This document shows positions 40,822 to 55,800 of a stretch of 64,000 bases of DNA, in pieces (position 1 is the stretch's first letter; every line of letters begins with the position of its first letter). Source of the stretch: Linyphia triangularis (taxonomy: Eukaryota; Arthropoda; Arachnida; Araneae; Linyphiidae); contig OZ021721.1 of assembly GCA_963978545.1 (NCBI GenBank), forward strand, positions 102,966,366-103,030,365, in the 5' to 3' direction. The notes under the pieces are model-generated. The model was given only the letters and a program-made list of their open reading frames with translations. It was not told the DNA's origin and did no database searches. The translations under genes and the position numbers were made by a program.

Positions 40822-43800
40822 CAGAATTTCAGATATGAAAATGATTTAATTTTGGTAACATATTTCAAATTATTGCCGATTGTAAGGGTAAAATAAAACA
40901 TTATTGTAACTAAAAAAAACATGTAGAATATTTTTTTAAATATTCCAGTTGTGACGATTTCAATGTTAGGTACCATCGCTAGCATTATTTGCCGTTTAAA
41001 TTTGGCTAAAAAACGACATTCAATTAACTGGAAAATTCGGTTATCCGGAAATCCTAATTTCCCTTCGATTCCTGATAATCAGGCTTTTACTGTATGTCAA
41101 GTTCAAGAATATTATCACTAAAACATATGTTTTCCGTAGATTTTGGCATTCTGAATTTCAATTTTCACACACAAATTTAAAAAAAAAAATTCCATTTTCA
41201 ATAGATTATTTTTGCAATATACTTACATTTAAAAATGTTTCTCTTAAAAGCTAGTGATTGATCACATAAAAAATTGGTTTCAATATTTGTTATGTTTTAG
41301 GCGTTTAAAGATTTTTTTGAAGGTCCAATAAATTTTCCTCCTACTTACAAATATGATATATTCTCTGATGACTACGATACAAGTGAAAAATGTCGTATTC
41401 CTAGTTGGACTGACAGAGTACTGTTTAGAAGGAAAAGGTGCATTTTAGGTAATTTACTGTGTACAATATAACCCTACTTGTTTTGAGCAATGCACTCCAT
41501 TATAGTTTGCTGGAGTATTTAACTTAGCTTTCAAGTTGAATTGTTTAGTTAGATTTAAGTTTCTATTTAATGCTAATAGGATTAATAAATTTCCGAAGCT
41601 ATATTTTAATGCTGTATTTTCTGTGTATCATTTCAAGTAATGCCATTAAATAAAAATTTGCATCAAGTTACAATACTATTTATTTTATCATTAAGGTTAT
41701 CAAGAGTTAAGATTTTTTTTCTCTCTTAACTGTACAGTTGTATTTTTCCTAGAATTATTAAATATTTTCATTAAAGTTTAAAAATAAGATTTAAATGTTA
41801 ATTTTACAGAATATCACGTTCAATTGAAATTTTTCAAATTAAATTAAATAACATATTTAATTATTTGTAAGAAAAACATTTAAATGTATTTGCAGAAGAA
41901 TATGAAGATCCTGGGAAAATTGTCTTTTATGGTAGAGCTGAACTCAAAACCTCTGATCACAGGTAAATGTATTTTTAACAATATCGCATAATTAATTATT
42001 TAAACAACAAATTCTTTTTTCTTTAAAATTGTATGATGTATCGTGAAAATCTAATTTTTTTATTAGTCCTTAACAATCTTTATCCATATTTTACCTTTCG
42101 AATTGGGCTAGATTCACAATCTAAAAGCAGATTGCATGCCTAGCATGCAAGATATCTCGATATCAATCCTCGCATGGCTCTTTCCACTCTCTTTTCAAAT
42201 TAAACTGATCCAACAGCAATTGTTAAGGATGATCTCCAATTAGTTGTGGGGCTGCCTAGTGGGATATTTTTGGGTTTTCTCCCATTCCAATACATAAATG
42301 CAAAAGAGTTTCCTTTTAAATTATCTCCCAAAAATAATTCTTCCATCACAGACTAACTACTTTCAGTAATACAGAATCAGACTTAAAGATTTTACAACTA
42401 ATTAAGCTAAGCTTTTTAGTCATAATTTTGTCATAATTGTTTGGAATTCGAAACGACGTCGATTAAATTGTTTATTGTTGAATGGTCTTGTATATCCTGT
42501 TTTTGATAAGCACTTTTTAATTATTTTTTGTTTTTGATAAGTAATTTTTAATTACTAAGGGGCTCCGCCCCTGCTCGCTAATGCCCACCGACCGCGCTCA
42601 CTGTGCAAACCAGGAGATCATTGTGCGATCTCCGAAGGGGGCTACACCTCCTTCTCTGTGATCCCATACCTTGGCTGCATATTGTTAACACCAAAAAATG
42701 GAATAGCTTGGTATTTTCAATGCAATTCCTGTGATTCACTTGTGAATTGATGCCTTTGTTTTGCCTCTCTACCTTCAAGTTGCCTGCTCGGTAACATTCG
42801 CCAAATCCCAAGAAGGTCCATTGATATGCAACACATCGGTTTGCTGGGCGATCTCTGAAGGATAGTAAGCGGGGCCCTCATCACCGATTGCTTAGGTTAT
42901 TGAAGTATTAATGACAATTTTGATTACCATTTATATGCCTTTAACCTTAGCAGATAATTTTACATTATTCTCCCCCCCCCCCCCCCTGGACCCAATTTAG
43001 AAAAACAATTACTAAATGACAATTTTGATTACCTTTGAGGTGAAACATTCAAAACGGAAATAATAAAATGTTGTAACAAAAACAATTATCATGTTCACAC
43101 AAAAACCAAACTCGTAAATTAAACGGAAAAGAAATATTAATACAGAAGCAGTAACTGATCCCATTTGCGATTAAATGATAACTAACACATATGAAAGATA
43201 CACATTAACTGAAAAACTCGTTGGGAAACAAAAATACTCAAACAAATTTCCTGGTCCACGACCTTCAACTCGTCCTTTTCCATATTTTGGAACAAATGTA
43301 GTATACAACATTTGGCAATTAGAAAATTTGCCAAAAATAAAAGCATAGTAATTAAAATAAAAGGAAAATATAAATGATAAATTTAATTGAAATATAACTT
43401 AAAATAAAACCCTTTGCCAGAAACGACCATTTATCTGGGAAAAAGTGCCAAATAAAATTGCGCCAAAGCAATGTCCAATACTACATGCAACACAATTTAC
43501 ATGGAAAACATCGTACACTAATTGAAAAAATCACTAGTATCAGTAACAATGGAATAAATTGCAAAAAAACAACAACAATGGCATGACTCAATTTCTACTC
43601 AAACAAATTGAAATGATACATTCAAAATGCATTCAAAACAAAAATAATAAAAACGCTCCTTTGAACACAACACTTATTAAAAAATCCCATCTCTAATTAA
43701 CTAACACTCAATAGAATAAATTGCAATATTGAATAATAGAACAATAGAATAAATCACAAAATATTAACAACAAAAAACAATTATCGATTGTACTCACACA

Positions 43801-46800
43801 ACTAACTTTCCAATAAACACACCTTTCATTACAACACTGATTCAAAAATCCCATTTCCAAATAATTCATTGAGGTTTCAAATTAAGCGGCAACTAATAAA
43901 GTTGTAAAAGGGAAAAACTAAAATTGTTGGAGTTCAATTAATCTCATAATCGTTACTTTTCATTCCTGCAAAAACCACTGTAAATGAATCCGTAATGAAT
44001 GGCAATGCCACAATGGCAGTGAGGTGATTGTCTGATAGTTGCTTGTCTGACTGTCTGTCAAGATTATCGGGAATTGGAGGCTATTTAAAATTGAATTTAA
44101 AAAAAAACTAATTTCAAATTTGACATTTTGATTTCTTTTGGAACTAATAGAGCTTACAATCTGTTTATGTTAAAAAATATGTTCACAGGTCTCCTTGCAC
44201 CAGAAAAAGAGAAAGTTGTGACACAGTGCAACACTTGCTTGCTTTTTTTTTTTATTTTAGAGGGATAAAATATTATTTGTAACCTTACGCTATACCAAAA
44301 TTATATTCCCTAAAATTTTTCTTTATTGATAAAAGAGCACACGCCTAGGATGCTTAAGCCCTTTTTGCACTAAATTATGATTGCTGGTTGCCATTCAGAG
44401 TCAATGTTAAGTTTGTATTTTCAAAGGTCAAACTTTTTAGGGTTTTATCATTTGAATGCCAAAAATAATAGATTTTTGTGATTGAAAAGCTATTGAAAAA
44501 TTCGAAATATTCAATAAAGGACATCAAGACTTTGAAATGGGACAAGTATGTGTAAAAGAATTTTGCTGTATAACTCTATATATAAAAACCAAATCACTCC
44601 CTGACTCGTCACTTATTCTCCCATTTCCTGTATAGACACAACTCTGAACAAACTGAACAGGTACAAATGTCAACAAGGGGAAAATATTGAAAATGTAAGC
44701 TATTCATATCTTGATTAGCTAATTTTTAAAAGGTCAAAACATTTCAATATGAGGAGTATCCCAATGTCCCTCTTCTAATGTAGGCACAACTCTTAAATTT
44801 GGTACGAGTGTCAACAAAGGCAAGCTCAGAAAAAGTAATCTATTCCAATCTCAACTAATTTTAAGGGGTTGAAATGTTTCAAACAAGGGATATATCCCAA
44901 TACCCCATTTCTATTTATTCAGCTTGTGATATATAATTAACAAGACTTCCTCATTCCATTCTGTAAGTGACATCAAGGCACTGAACTCGCCAATCCAAGA
45001 ATATCATTCATTCTGTTGTATGTCATCTATAAGTTTTAGTATTCTAGCCTGCCAATCAGTCCAGGATATTTTAATTGTAGTTAGCAATCTGAGCTTGTTT
45101 GTTAAGTTTTAGTGTTATTTTTATTAGGAAATTTTTTTGAAGACCAGCATGAGAGAAGATTAATTCTGAAAATGAATTCTGATTGTTATGAACTGTTTTA
45201 TTGCACTAAGTTTGATTAACTGTTGCATTAATAGTTTTACAACATAAAGGTTTCATTTTAAAGACACTGTTGTTAAGTATTTGCATCCTAAAATACCAAA
45301 CAGTTTATTTTAATGAATTTACCCCAACTCATGTGTAAAGTAGAGCTTTTGTTATATGTACTTAAAACTTTACCTTTTTGCTAGATCCCAGTAAGAGAAA
45401 GAGTTATCAAGTAATTGCAGTGGAATTCATAGTCTGTTTTTGCCAATTTTTATGCAATCAAAAACCAGCTTGGTTCATGCATGAGTTTTCCATCTTTAGC
45501 GGAAAACACAAGTATATATAAGCATTTGAATAAAAATACTGTTTGGGATCTTGTTGTTTTTGTATAAAAACTCTCTTGGTGATTACACTATGTTTTCCTT
45601 TTTATGTTTTTTATATCCTTATGTAATTTTGGAATCCACAGGAACTGTTTGTTTTATGCAAAGTATTATTCATTAATAAAGTAATAGAAATAGACAAAAA
45701 CAAGCAAGAAAGGAATAAAAAATACTTCCTATATTTTAAATATTTTTTTAAATAAAAATTCATAAGCTTTGAAAAAATTGATTGAATTTGTAGGTAAGCG
45801 TTGCTTAGATAAAGAGTATTATCAGCATTTAAGCATGTTATCAACGTGTAAGCATTTTATAAACATTTAAACACATTATTTACATTTTATTCAATTCATA
45901 AGCACATGATTTGTCTAAATAAAATATATTCTCAAGATTTTCATCAAACATATCTGTAAAAAAAAAAAAAATATGAAAATAAATAAAATAATAATAACAA
46001 TAAAAAAAAAAAAAAAAAAAAAATGCAAGATAATTGTAAAGTTCCAGAGTTTAAAAAACAAGAAAAGTGGGTGAAGTGCTTAACATAAGAAAGTAGTAAT
46101 AAGTAAACAAGCACTACCAAGATCTCCAACTGTTCTGACTACATGATTTTTAAGATTTTAACCAAGTAGAGCATGTTTCGAATAACCTCAATACACCTGT
46201 TCGAAGAATAAATCCTCTACTGTACACCTTTCATTAGCTCTTGCGTAAACCAGTCTGCTTGGTTCCAGCTACCAACTTTCTTAAACATTATTTTTCCTAT
46301 TTGCATATTATGGTCGGCACTACAAGGGTATTTTATTCTAGTTATTTATAGGTGGTCCTAAAAATATGCTTCGACTATGCATCAATCTGATGGAACATCA
46401 GAGTATACACTAATTTTGGCATATGGTTTACTAGTTATTTTACATTGTATAATACATAAAATTATTCGCAAAATGGTACAAAAAAAAATATATACATATA
46501 TATAGTTTTAAATATACTGATTTTATAAAAATGAAGCAACAATTTTTTAGCCTATAGCTGTGCTTCTTAAAAATAAAATTCATAGACTCTTAAACATATT
46601 TTTTTTACACAAATAGTAAAATCTTTGAAAATATTTTGAACCCTCCAGACATTCATTCTCAGCAGTAGTAATTAAATGCATAAGAGATTTTTTTTTAAAT
46701 TAAGTTTGTAGAGGGTAGTTTGGATGTATGTTTTTTTTTACTAAGGCTTGAAAATACACATATTGTCTTTTTAGCTAGTATACCTGATGCAAGTTTATTG

Positions 46801-49800
46801 CAATGCTGTTACTTATGGATGTTGAATTGATTTCAGACCTGTAATAGCATTCATTGATATTGATGTTCTACATATTGATGGTCCAAAAAGATTAGAAGTA
46901 TTCCAAAGACTTGTTGAATCTGGTCCACCTGATGGCACAGTTATTGTTCAAATATTAAGCGAAGGTTCTTGTATAGAAGACACTGTGAAGAGTAATATAA
47001 TCAACAAATTATGCAAAGGGAAAAATGTACTCGTAAGGTATACTTATTTTTTGACAAATTATTATGCATTTCTGTAGAAAACTGATTTTTAATTTAGTTA
47101 TCATTCATCTCTGTCCAACTGCTATGAAAGAAGGAATAGTTGAACTATTTTGGATGAAATGATTTTCAGAGTTTGAGACATCAAGAGGAAGGTAGAATTT
47201 ATACAATTTATGCTTTATCAAGAGGCTTATAAAAAAAAAAAAAATTAAATGAGATCACTATTTATGAGCTAGAATTCATCACCAAAGTTGCATTATCAAT
47301 AATAATCTTCATGCAAGAAATATTTAATTTTTTGAAGAACATTATACTAATGATTTCAGTCATTCCTTTAAAAATTTGAAAGCTTGCATATTTAGTGAGT
47401 GAATCAATTTAATTAGTGTGATTCTTGGAAAGTTCATAATTTGTTAGATTTTTATGTTTTTCATTAACATATCTTAAGGCTTTCCCTCCTTACGGAATAC
47501 AAGTAAATCTGTTTTGTTTCCATAAAATTTTGTGTTTAATTTAGCATTATGCAAAAATTAGTTTTTTTTTTTAATGAATTAAAGGTAACTCATTAAAAAA
47601 TATGTTTAAGAAGCAATACTTTTCAGGTTCATGGTCTCCTCCTGAAAATACTTGAGAATATTGTGAGCCAATGTCTTCTATATGTAGAGGATTCTTTTTT
47701 CCCTTTTTAGGCATTTTAAGTTTGACAAATATCTAAACAAGAATAGGCTTAAAACTAAACACAAACAAATAACCAATCCATAATCCTAAACATTGGGACA
47801 GGAAGTCACTTGATAGTCCAGCATGTGTGGTGGAAACTTTCCTGCTAGCTGGTGGTTTATCACAAGTGGAGAGTAGTCTAGTTCCAAATCATCATATACC
47901 CAAATCCACAAAACAAGCAAAGCCAAACATTAGGTTGTTACTGCCTCATTAATAAATTCAGAATTTTTTAGTCTTAAAATAGACCTATTATTCTGTGAGC
48001 AATCTGTACCATATATATAATAGTAAACATAATCAAATAATGTTAAAGTATTTAAAAAGTATTTTTGAACAACAATTTACTCTCAGAGTTGCCTATCAAT
48101 GTTTGAGTATCAAAGTACTGATGTTCTTTCAGCATTTTGAAAATTTCCATAAATAATGCTGAATCATCTTTTTTATTTGTTTTATCGTAACTCGCTATCT
48201 GTTGTATCATAAAATTTAGCAATCCAACTTTGATCAACTTCCTTATGTCTTATTAACATGAAAAGTGGTATTCATTTATAAACAGGTTTGCAAAAAAATA
48301 TTCCAACATAAGAATTAATCATAATCAATAATAATACTCTTAAGTCTGTTTTTGAATCGTTTAAGAAAGTTTGACACAAGCTTTCATGTAACAGTTAAAA
48401 ATTCTTGGAATTTTTTTGTTTTGTTATTTTTCTTATTGGTAAATATTTTTTTTTTTTTTTTTTTTTTAGAATTGTTCAAGGTGAGATATATCTAATATTT
48501 CCTGAAGGAAAAATGGCATTAGAGGCTTTAGAATATAATAATGTAGAGGTAAGATTTCTTAGTAGACTATTGCGGCAATCATTATATTGTATTTTTAAAA
48601 CAGTAGATAATGTGCAAATGTGTGTACTAGGTGTAATTTTGAGATGGAACTGTTAAATAAGGATTTATTAATATTTTTTTAATCAAACAGGGTTTTACCC
48701 AAAACTCAGCTTTAGAGATGACCATTAGACCATATATGTAAACATGATGCAAACTAGGGATCTGCTATATCCTTAAATAATTAGTTATCATATCATTAGC
48801 AGGGTACAATTATCTTGACAAAGATAACTATTAAAAATTATTATAGGCCATACTCCTACCTTACAGATAATTACGAAAAGTTGTTCTAATTGAAATTGAG
48901 TCTTTAATATGGTCATATTGTTTTATAGATTAATCACGTTTATGTATCAAGTTCAATTAAATTGTTTATTACTTTCAATTATCCATATCTGTACATAGGG
49001 TAATGAAAGTATAGCATTCGGTAAAAAAAAAAGTTTTTTTTTTTTTTTTGCATTTCTCCACGTTTTGGTTTGGATTTCAAAAAAGTGATCTAGAAAAAAT
49101 GTCTGTCTGTGTGTAAGTTGTCAGCATAGCTCTCGAACAAATTGACCTACAATGTTCAAATTTGGTGTGCGGGTTGGTGGTGGCACAAGGACCATTATAG
49201 TTTTCATTAAAATCGTGCATGTGTATAAGGTAGCTGCCATTGCAAAAATCATGTTTTTCAATAATTGCTTAAAAACGGCTTGAACGATTTTGATAAAAAT
49301 CGCTGTGGTAATGCCTCTGAAAGTGTTCTTGACATTCCCACCTCCGAAATTCACATAAAAATACAATAAAAGCGTGAAAAGTTGAAAAACGAGTGCTTTT
49401 AACACAGAGCTCTCTGCCCTTGAGCATTAGGGTGGTTAAAAAAAATATATATATATATTTTTGAAGCGCATGAGGTGAAAAAAATTATTACACATCTGTA
49501 TAAGAAAACCTGTAAAAAAAAATTGAAAAAAAAAATCTTTCGATCGCGCATTCACCTCAAAGTTTGAGGAAAGTAAAAAAAAACACTATTTTTTCCTAAA
49601 TTTTTTTAAATTTCTAAACGTTACATATTTTAAAGGCAATAGTTTGCAATTTGTAGTGAAAGGGGGGTATGACACAAGAAAATACTATTCTATGCATTTT
49701 TAATGCTGGTAATTTCGCCAGACATAAGTCAGTCCTGATCTGGCCGACCAAACGGTATAGTGGTTAGCGTGCTAGCTTCTAGATCACGAGGTTGCGGGTT

Positions 49801-52800
49801 CGAGTACAGTGTGAGGCATGAGTGTTTGTAAATGTATGTTGGCTTTTCAAATGACGAATGTTTTGCCGCATTATAGCCCTCATGTTGATGACGGCTCCAG
49901 ATAATCTGAAAACAACCAATCAATCCTGATGTGGAACGTTGTAAATCGGTCGTTGGAAACGATATTAGCCAACTCGTTCAATTCTGGATAATGTATGGAG
50001 GAGGTTTTGAAATGTCGATTCACAGTTTTAAAATTGGTATATGGTATTTAAGAGAAACAAAACTATGTGACAGTTTTGACGTGTTTATTTGTTTGTTGAA
50101 AAATCGTGCATTTTGGAACTGTGCTCGGCCAGAATTAGCCAATCATTCAGTCTTCCCCTGTTTCCTCCAATACAGCTGTGTTGCTTTGGATATGACAGTC
50201 TTTACTAAAAAATTTTGTTTGTTACCTTCCTTATTACAGGAAGAGCCCTATTACCTATTGCAAGCATTCCAATTAATTATCTCCACGTAATCAGTGACAA
50301 TAAAGTTACGTTTGGTTGCTTTGAAATGCCTGATTGTCTTTCTCTAGAAAAGTTATTGAGATTTCAGAACCCGACGCCCCAGTTCTGGTACATCTCTCCT
50401 TTCGTACAAAATCATTGCAAAATCAAATTTTTTGGGTGAGGAAAGGAAATGCTTCGTTCAATAACTGAATTTAAAACTTTCAGTAAATATTCAAGGAGAT
50501 ATCAAGACAATTGAATTGCCTCATGTATGATCTTAGGTAATTCAGAAAATTAACTTTTTTTTTAATTTGAAATCGATGTGATATGTAACAATTTAAAATA
50601 AAGAATACCACTTGCTTGAGTTTATCCGATGGTTTACATTCGCTCACATATAGTCTAAGTACTCTGTTTTCTGTTGTTAGCCATGTGGAGTATGAAAGGG
50701 GATTGGGTTTGTGAGCTGCCAAGTTATTGGCCTGATCTAATTGCTGCAAAAATATCAATAAGATATAACTGATCTGTGCTCAGTACTTTCATCTCAACTT
50801 GAGGAATTGAACATTCAACACGTAAAAAATCAGCCTGGGAAATTTTTACAGTTCTTCATATTTTTATATATGTTCCAACTCAAAGGTTCTGTTGTAGTAC
50901 TATCTACGTATTTATATAGGGGTTTGTATAGTAGTTCATTGAAGTATAGGAGGCATATATCCCACTGTGGTGGTCGCCCAATATGCAATTTGATCTGTCA
51001 GATTATTTGCAGCCAGTATTAATGGCAGTCCAAATCACAGCCATGTGCGCTATGATCCAATGAATAAGCATTTAAGTTTATGAGCTTCAAATGAAGAGAA
51101 GACGGTACAAGACAGGATACCCAGATTAAAACCTGCCAAAACACAGTTTTTAAAAATATTTCAAAGCTTATAAGAGAACGATTATTATTGAATAATTATT
51201 AATTTGATCTTTTTTTTTCAAGTTCTATTTACTTCATTCCACACTATACAAATTAATGTACCTTGATAATTTAGTGATTGGCATATTCTACAAATTGATG
51301 GAAAAAAGTATTTTTTGTATTCAAAACTTTAAAGTGAATGCATGAAGTAAATGAAACAGTTTTAACAAATGAATGTAAGAAATAACTTTAGTATCCATTT
51401 TATTGAAAAATCATTATTTTTTACAAATTTTTTTATTTTTGAGTATTTTTATTTAAAAATATATTGTTAGGAATTTCTGTATATCTGTAAATATTTCATA
51501 GTATTAATTACGTTAAAAGAAAAATGTATGTACATTTCGCATAAGGCAGTGCAAGAGTTTGTTTTTACTTCGTTTTCCTGCAATGCATCTCTTAATGCTG
51601 GAAAACGAATTTTACAGGGATAATGCTGGAAAACGAGTTTTACAAGGAGAAGGCCATTTAACATTATGGTTAATGGCAATCTCAGTCCCTTGGCAAGATA
51701 GAGCCAAGTTGGCTACTAATTTTGGTCGCCACTTTCGGTCCTCATGTACCTGTATAGGGTTTTTTGACTGCGCTCTGGAAAATTCTCCAAATTTCTATCT
51801 CTAGAAGATTCACGAAGGATTAGCTTTCCTATATAAGGCCAAGAGAGCGATTGAGTGAGTTGGTTAGTTGCCTCTCAGTGAGCATTCAGAGTAGTTCCAA
51901 AAGTGAACTGTATTGCATTGTCTTTTGCGTCGATTTTAGCAGTTGTGTATCTAGTTTTTAACTGCAGTTTGTGCTCCATTGTTGTGTAAAGAGCTTTATT
52001 GAGTTGATTAGAACAGAAAGTTCTGGATTTGTAAAAGAATCTGCTAAGAGTTATATCAGAATAAATTTCTTCAAGTTTTAGTCTGCTTTGGCTTCAAGTC
52101 TTTCAAACCAATCCACACAACAACTGGTGTCAGAAGTGGGGTTTGAATGCTGATAACCAGAGCAATTGCAGAACAAGATGAAAAATGTAAACAACTTTTT
52201 GTCTTCATGCAAGAAATGAAGAAGGAAATATCCGATGGGTGAGAAGAAATGAAAGCGAGCCAAGAAGAGATGAAGAAAGAGATTTTCTCTTTCCAAGAAG
52301 AAATGAAGAAAGAGATTTTCTCTGGCCAAGAAAAGATAAAGAAAGATTTTTCAAGAGGAAATGCAGAAGAATATTGCTGCGATCTTTGCCGAACACGAGG
52401 AATTAAAGGGTAATCTTTTAGCAACTATGGAAGAAAGCGTGAAACAAATAGAAGATGAATTTGCTGGAAAATTCAAGAATGTCGAAAAGAAGTGTAATAC
52501 TTTGGAAGGGAAATTCAAGATTATCGAATTCAAGTTTAATGATTTGTGGAAAAAGATAGAGATTCTGGAAAAGTAGAATCTAGAAGAAAATTTGGGTGAG
52601 ATAGAAGAAAAGATAGACCAAATGTTAGAGAAGAGACTGTCGAGCAGAACTGTTTCGAAAGATTTGAAATGTGTACCAGTTACCTCCTGACCTTCAATTA
52701 AGCTTTCGACATACGATGGAAAATCTTCCTGGCAAGTGTATAAGACCCAATTCGCAATTGTCGCCAACGCCAACGGATGGGACTCTGTGACAAAAGGCTG

Positions 52801-55800
52801 CCCATTAGCTGCAGATATACTAAAACGATTTCCAAAGAGCATTGTTGTGTAAAGAGCTTTATTGAGTTGATTAGAACAGAAAGTTCTGGAGTTGTAAAAG
52901 AATCTGCTAAGAGTTATATCAGAATAAATTTCTTCAAGTTTTAGTCTGCTTTGGCTTCAAGTCTTTCAAACCGATCCACACAACAACTGGTGTCAGAAGT
53001 GGGGTTTGAATGCCGATAACCAGAGCAATGGCAGAACAAGATGAAAAATGTAAACAACTTTTTGTCTTCATGCAAGAAATGAAGAAGGAAATATCCGAAG
53101 GGTGAGAAGAAATGAAAGCGAGCCAAGAAGAGATGAAGAAAGAGATTTTCTCTGAAAGAGAAGAAAAGATAGACCAAATGTTAGAGAAGAGACTGTCGAG
53201 CAGAACTGTTTCGAAAGATTTGAAATGTGTACCAGTTACCTCCTGACCTTCAATTAAGCTTTCGACATACGATGGAAAATCTTCCTGGCAAGTGTATAAG
53301 ACCCAATTCGCAATTGTCGCCAACGCCAACGGATGGGACTCTGTGACAAAAGGCTGCCCATTAGCTGCAGATATACTAAAACGATTTCCAAAGAGCATTG
53401 TTGTGTAAAGAGCTTTATTGAGTTGATTAGAACAGAAAGTTCTGGAGTTGTAAAAGAATCTGCTAAGAGTTATATCAGAATAAATTTCTTCAAGTTTTAG
53501 TCTGCTTTGGCTTCAAGTCTTTCAAACCGATCCACACAACAACTGGTGTCAGAAGTGGGGTTTGAATGCCGATAACCAGAGCAATGGCAGAACAAGATGA
53601 AAAATGTAAACAACTTTTTGTCTTCATGCAAGAAATGAAGAAGGAAATATCCGAAGGGTGAGAAGAAATGAAAGCGAGCCAAGAAGAGATGAAGAAAGAG
53701 ATTTTCTCTGAAAGAGAAGAAAAGATAGACCAAATGTTAGAGAAGAGACTGTCGAGCAGAACTGTTTCGAAAGATTTGAAATGTGTACCAGTTACCTCCT
53801 GACCTTCAATTAAGCTTTCGACATACGATGGAAAATCTTCCTGGCAAGTGTATAAGACCCAATTCGCAATTGTCGCCAACGCCAACGGATGGGACTCTGT
53901 GACAAAAGGCTGCCCATTAGCTGCAGATATACTAAAACGATTTCCAAAGAGCATTGTTGTGTAAAGAGCTTTATTGAGTTGATTAGAACAGAAAGTTCTG
54001 GAGTTGTAAAAGAATCTGCTAAGAGTTATATCAGAATAAATTTCTTCAAGTTTTAGTCTGCTTTGGCTTCAAGTCTTTCAAACCGATCCACACAACAACT
54101 GGTGTCAGAAGTGGGGTTTGAATGCCGATAACCAGAGCAATGGCAGAACAAGATGAAAAATGTAAACAACTTTTTGTCTTCATGCAAGAAATGAAGAAGG
54201 AAATATCCGAAGGGTGAGAAGAAATGAAAGCGAGCCAAGAAGAGATGAAGAAAGAGATTTTCTCTGAAAGAGAAGAAAAGATAGACCAAATGTTAGAGAA
54301 GAGACTGTCGAGCAGAACTGTTTCGAAAGATTTGAAATGTGTACCAGTTACCTCCTGACCTTCAATTAAGCTTTCGACATACGATGGAAAATCTTCCTGG
54401 CAAGTGTATAAGACCCAATTCGCAATTGTCGCCAACGCCAACGGATGGGACTCTGTGACAAAAGGCTGCCCATTAGCTGCAGATATACTAAAACGATTTC
54501 CAAAGAGCATTGTTGTGTAAAGAGCTTTATTGAGTTGATTAGAACAGAAAGTTCTGGAGTTGTAAAAGAATCTGCTAAGAGTTATATCAGAATAAATTTC
54601 TTCAAGTTTTAGTCTGCTTTGGTTTCAAGTCTTTCAAACCGATCCACACAACAACTGGTGTCAGAAGTGGGGTTTGAATGCCGATAACCAGAGCAATGGC
54701 AGAACAAGATGAAAAATGTAAACAACTTTTTGTCTTCATGCAAGAAATGAAGAAGGAAATATCCGAAGGGTGAGAAGAAATGAAAGCGAGCCAAGAAGAG
54801 ATGAAGAAAGAGATTTTCTCTGAAAGAGAAGAAAAGATAGACCAAATGTTAGAGAAGAGACTGTCGAGCAGAACTGTTTCGAAAGATTTGAAATGTGTAC
54901 CAGTTACCTCCTGACCTTCAATTAAGCTTTCGACATACGATGGAAAATCTTCCTGGCAAGTGTATAAGACCCAATTCGCAATTGTCGCCAACGCCAACGG
55001 ATGGGACTCTGTGACAAAAGGCTGCCCATTAGCTGCAGATATACTACAAACGATTTCCAAAGAGCAACGCTTGGACTTCAACGCACTCTCAAGTGCATTA
55101 GAACTGCGGTTTGGCGAAAAATGTGTGAAAGACTACAGCAGGCTGCAGTTGAAATCTCGCCAACAGAAGGCTACCGAAACACTCCTGGAGCTCGCCACAA
55201 CCATGTTGAGAGGCTCTCCCATCTCGGCTTTTCAGACTGCCCTGCTGAAACGAGAGAAATTCTGTCTCTACAGTACTTTGTCGATGGCATCAGGGATGTA
55301 GAGATGCAGAAGGCCATACAAACAGCAGATGTCAAGGATTTAAAAAGTGCTTTAGTGTATGCCATGAAGTACGGGGCAGCCCAGCAAGCAACCCATAGAG
55401 AACACCATCCTATCAGGGCTGCTACTACACCCAATTGCTGCTCGTATTGATGAATTGGAAAGACAAATAAATAACTTGAGACAAAATATTCTGGAAAAGA
55501 AACAGAGCCTGAAGTGCTGGATCTGTGGAGGCGAGGGCCACATACGTAGAAACTACCAAACCCGCCAAATGCCAGTTCTTGAGAAACCCCATTTTAGAGC
55601 TCTACAAATTTCTGCAATGAATGGCAGCAGTAATGGAATCTTCATCATCGGACCCGTAAATGGAGTTCCCTGCAATTTAATCATCGATACTCGAGCCAAT
55701 GTGACCATCATCCGGAAAGATTTGGCTCAACAACTGCATGGAAGACTCATCTGGATACCGCCCTGCGTTACCCTCCAAACTGTATCCGGTGATAAAATTA

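Larger units (their letters stand above)
37983..41300. other. Intron 13 with two pogo-like elements
   Basis: Holds 38124-38561 and 39053-41092, and an (AT)n array near 40788-40816 inside the second. Confidence 0.7.
41963..46836. other. Intron 15 (4.9 kb) with repeats, no gene seen
   Basis: Contains a SINE-like copy (42110-42330), a GC-rich patch with a hairpin that may be a Helitron end (42556-42900), a C-run (about 42971), an AC-rich non-coding stretch (43000-43950) and short tandem repeats (44600-44930). The remainder is AT-rich. Confidence 0.5.

Noticed and set aside
42971..42987. Long C-run (also near 27370, 35107 and 40636)
   Set aside because: Simple homopolymer, possibly length-miscalled; no structure around it that I can support.
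52841..55065. CRISPR-like array
   Set aside because: Units are 556 bp with no spacers and are built from LTR and gag sequence; eukaryotic context.
52071..55081. Minus-strand ORFs of 154-163 codons repeated every 556 bp
   Set aside because: They are antisense to gag and recur only because the unit is tandemly duplicated; the plus strand carries the LTR, primer site and gag.
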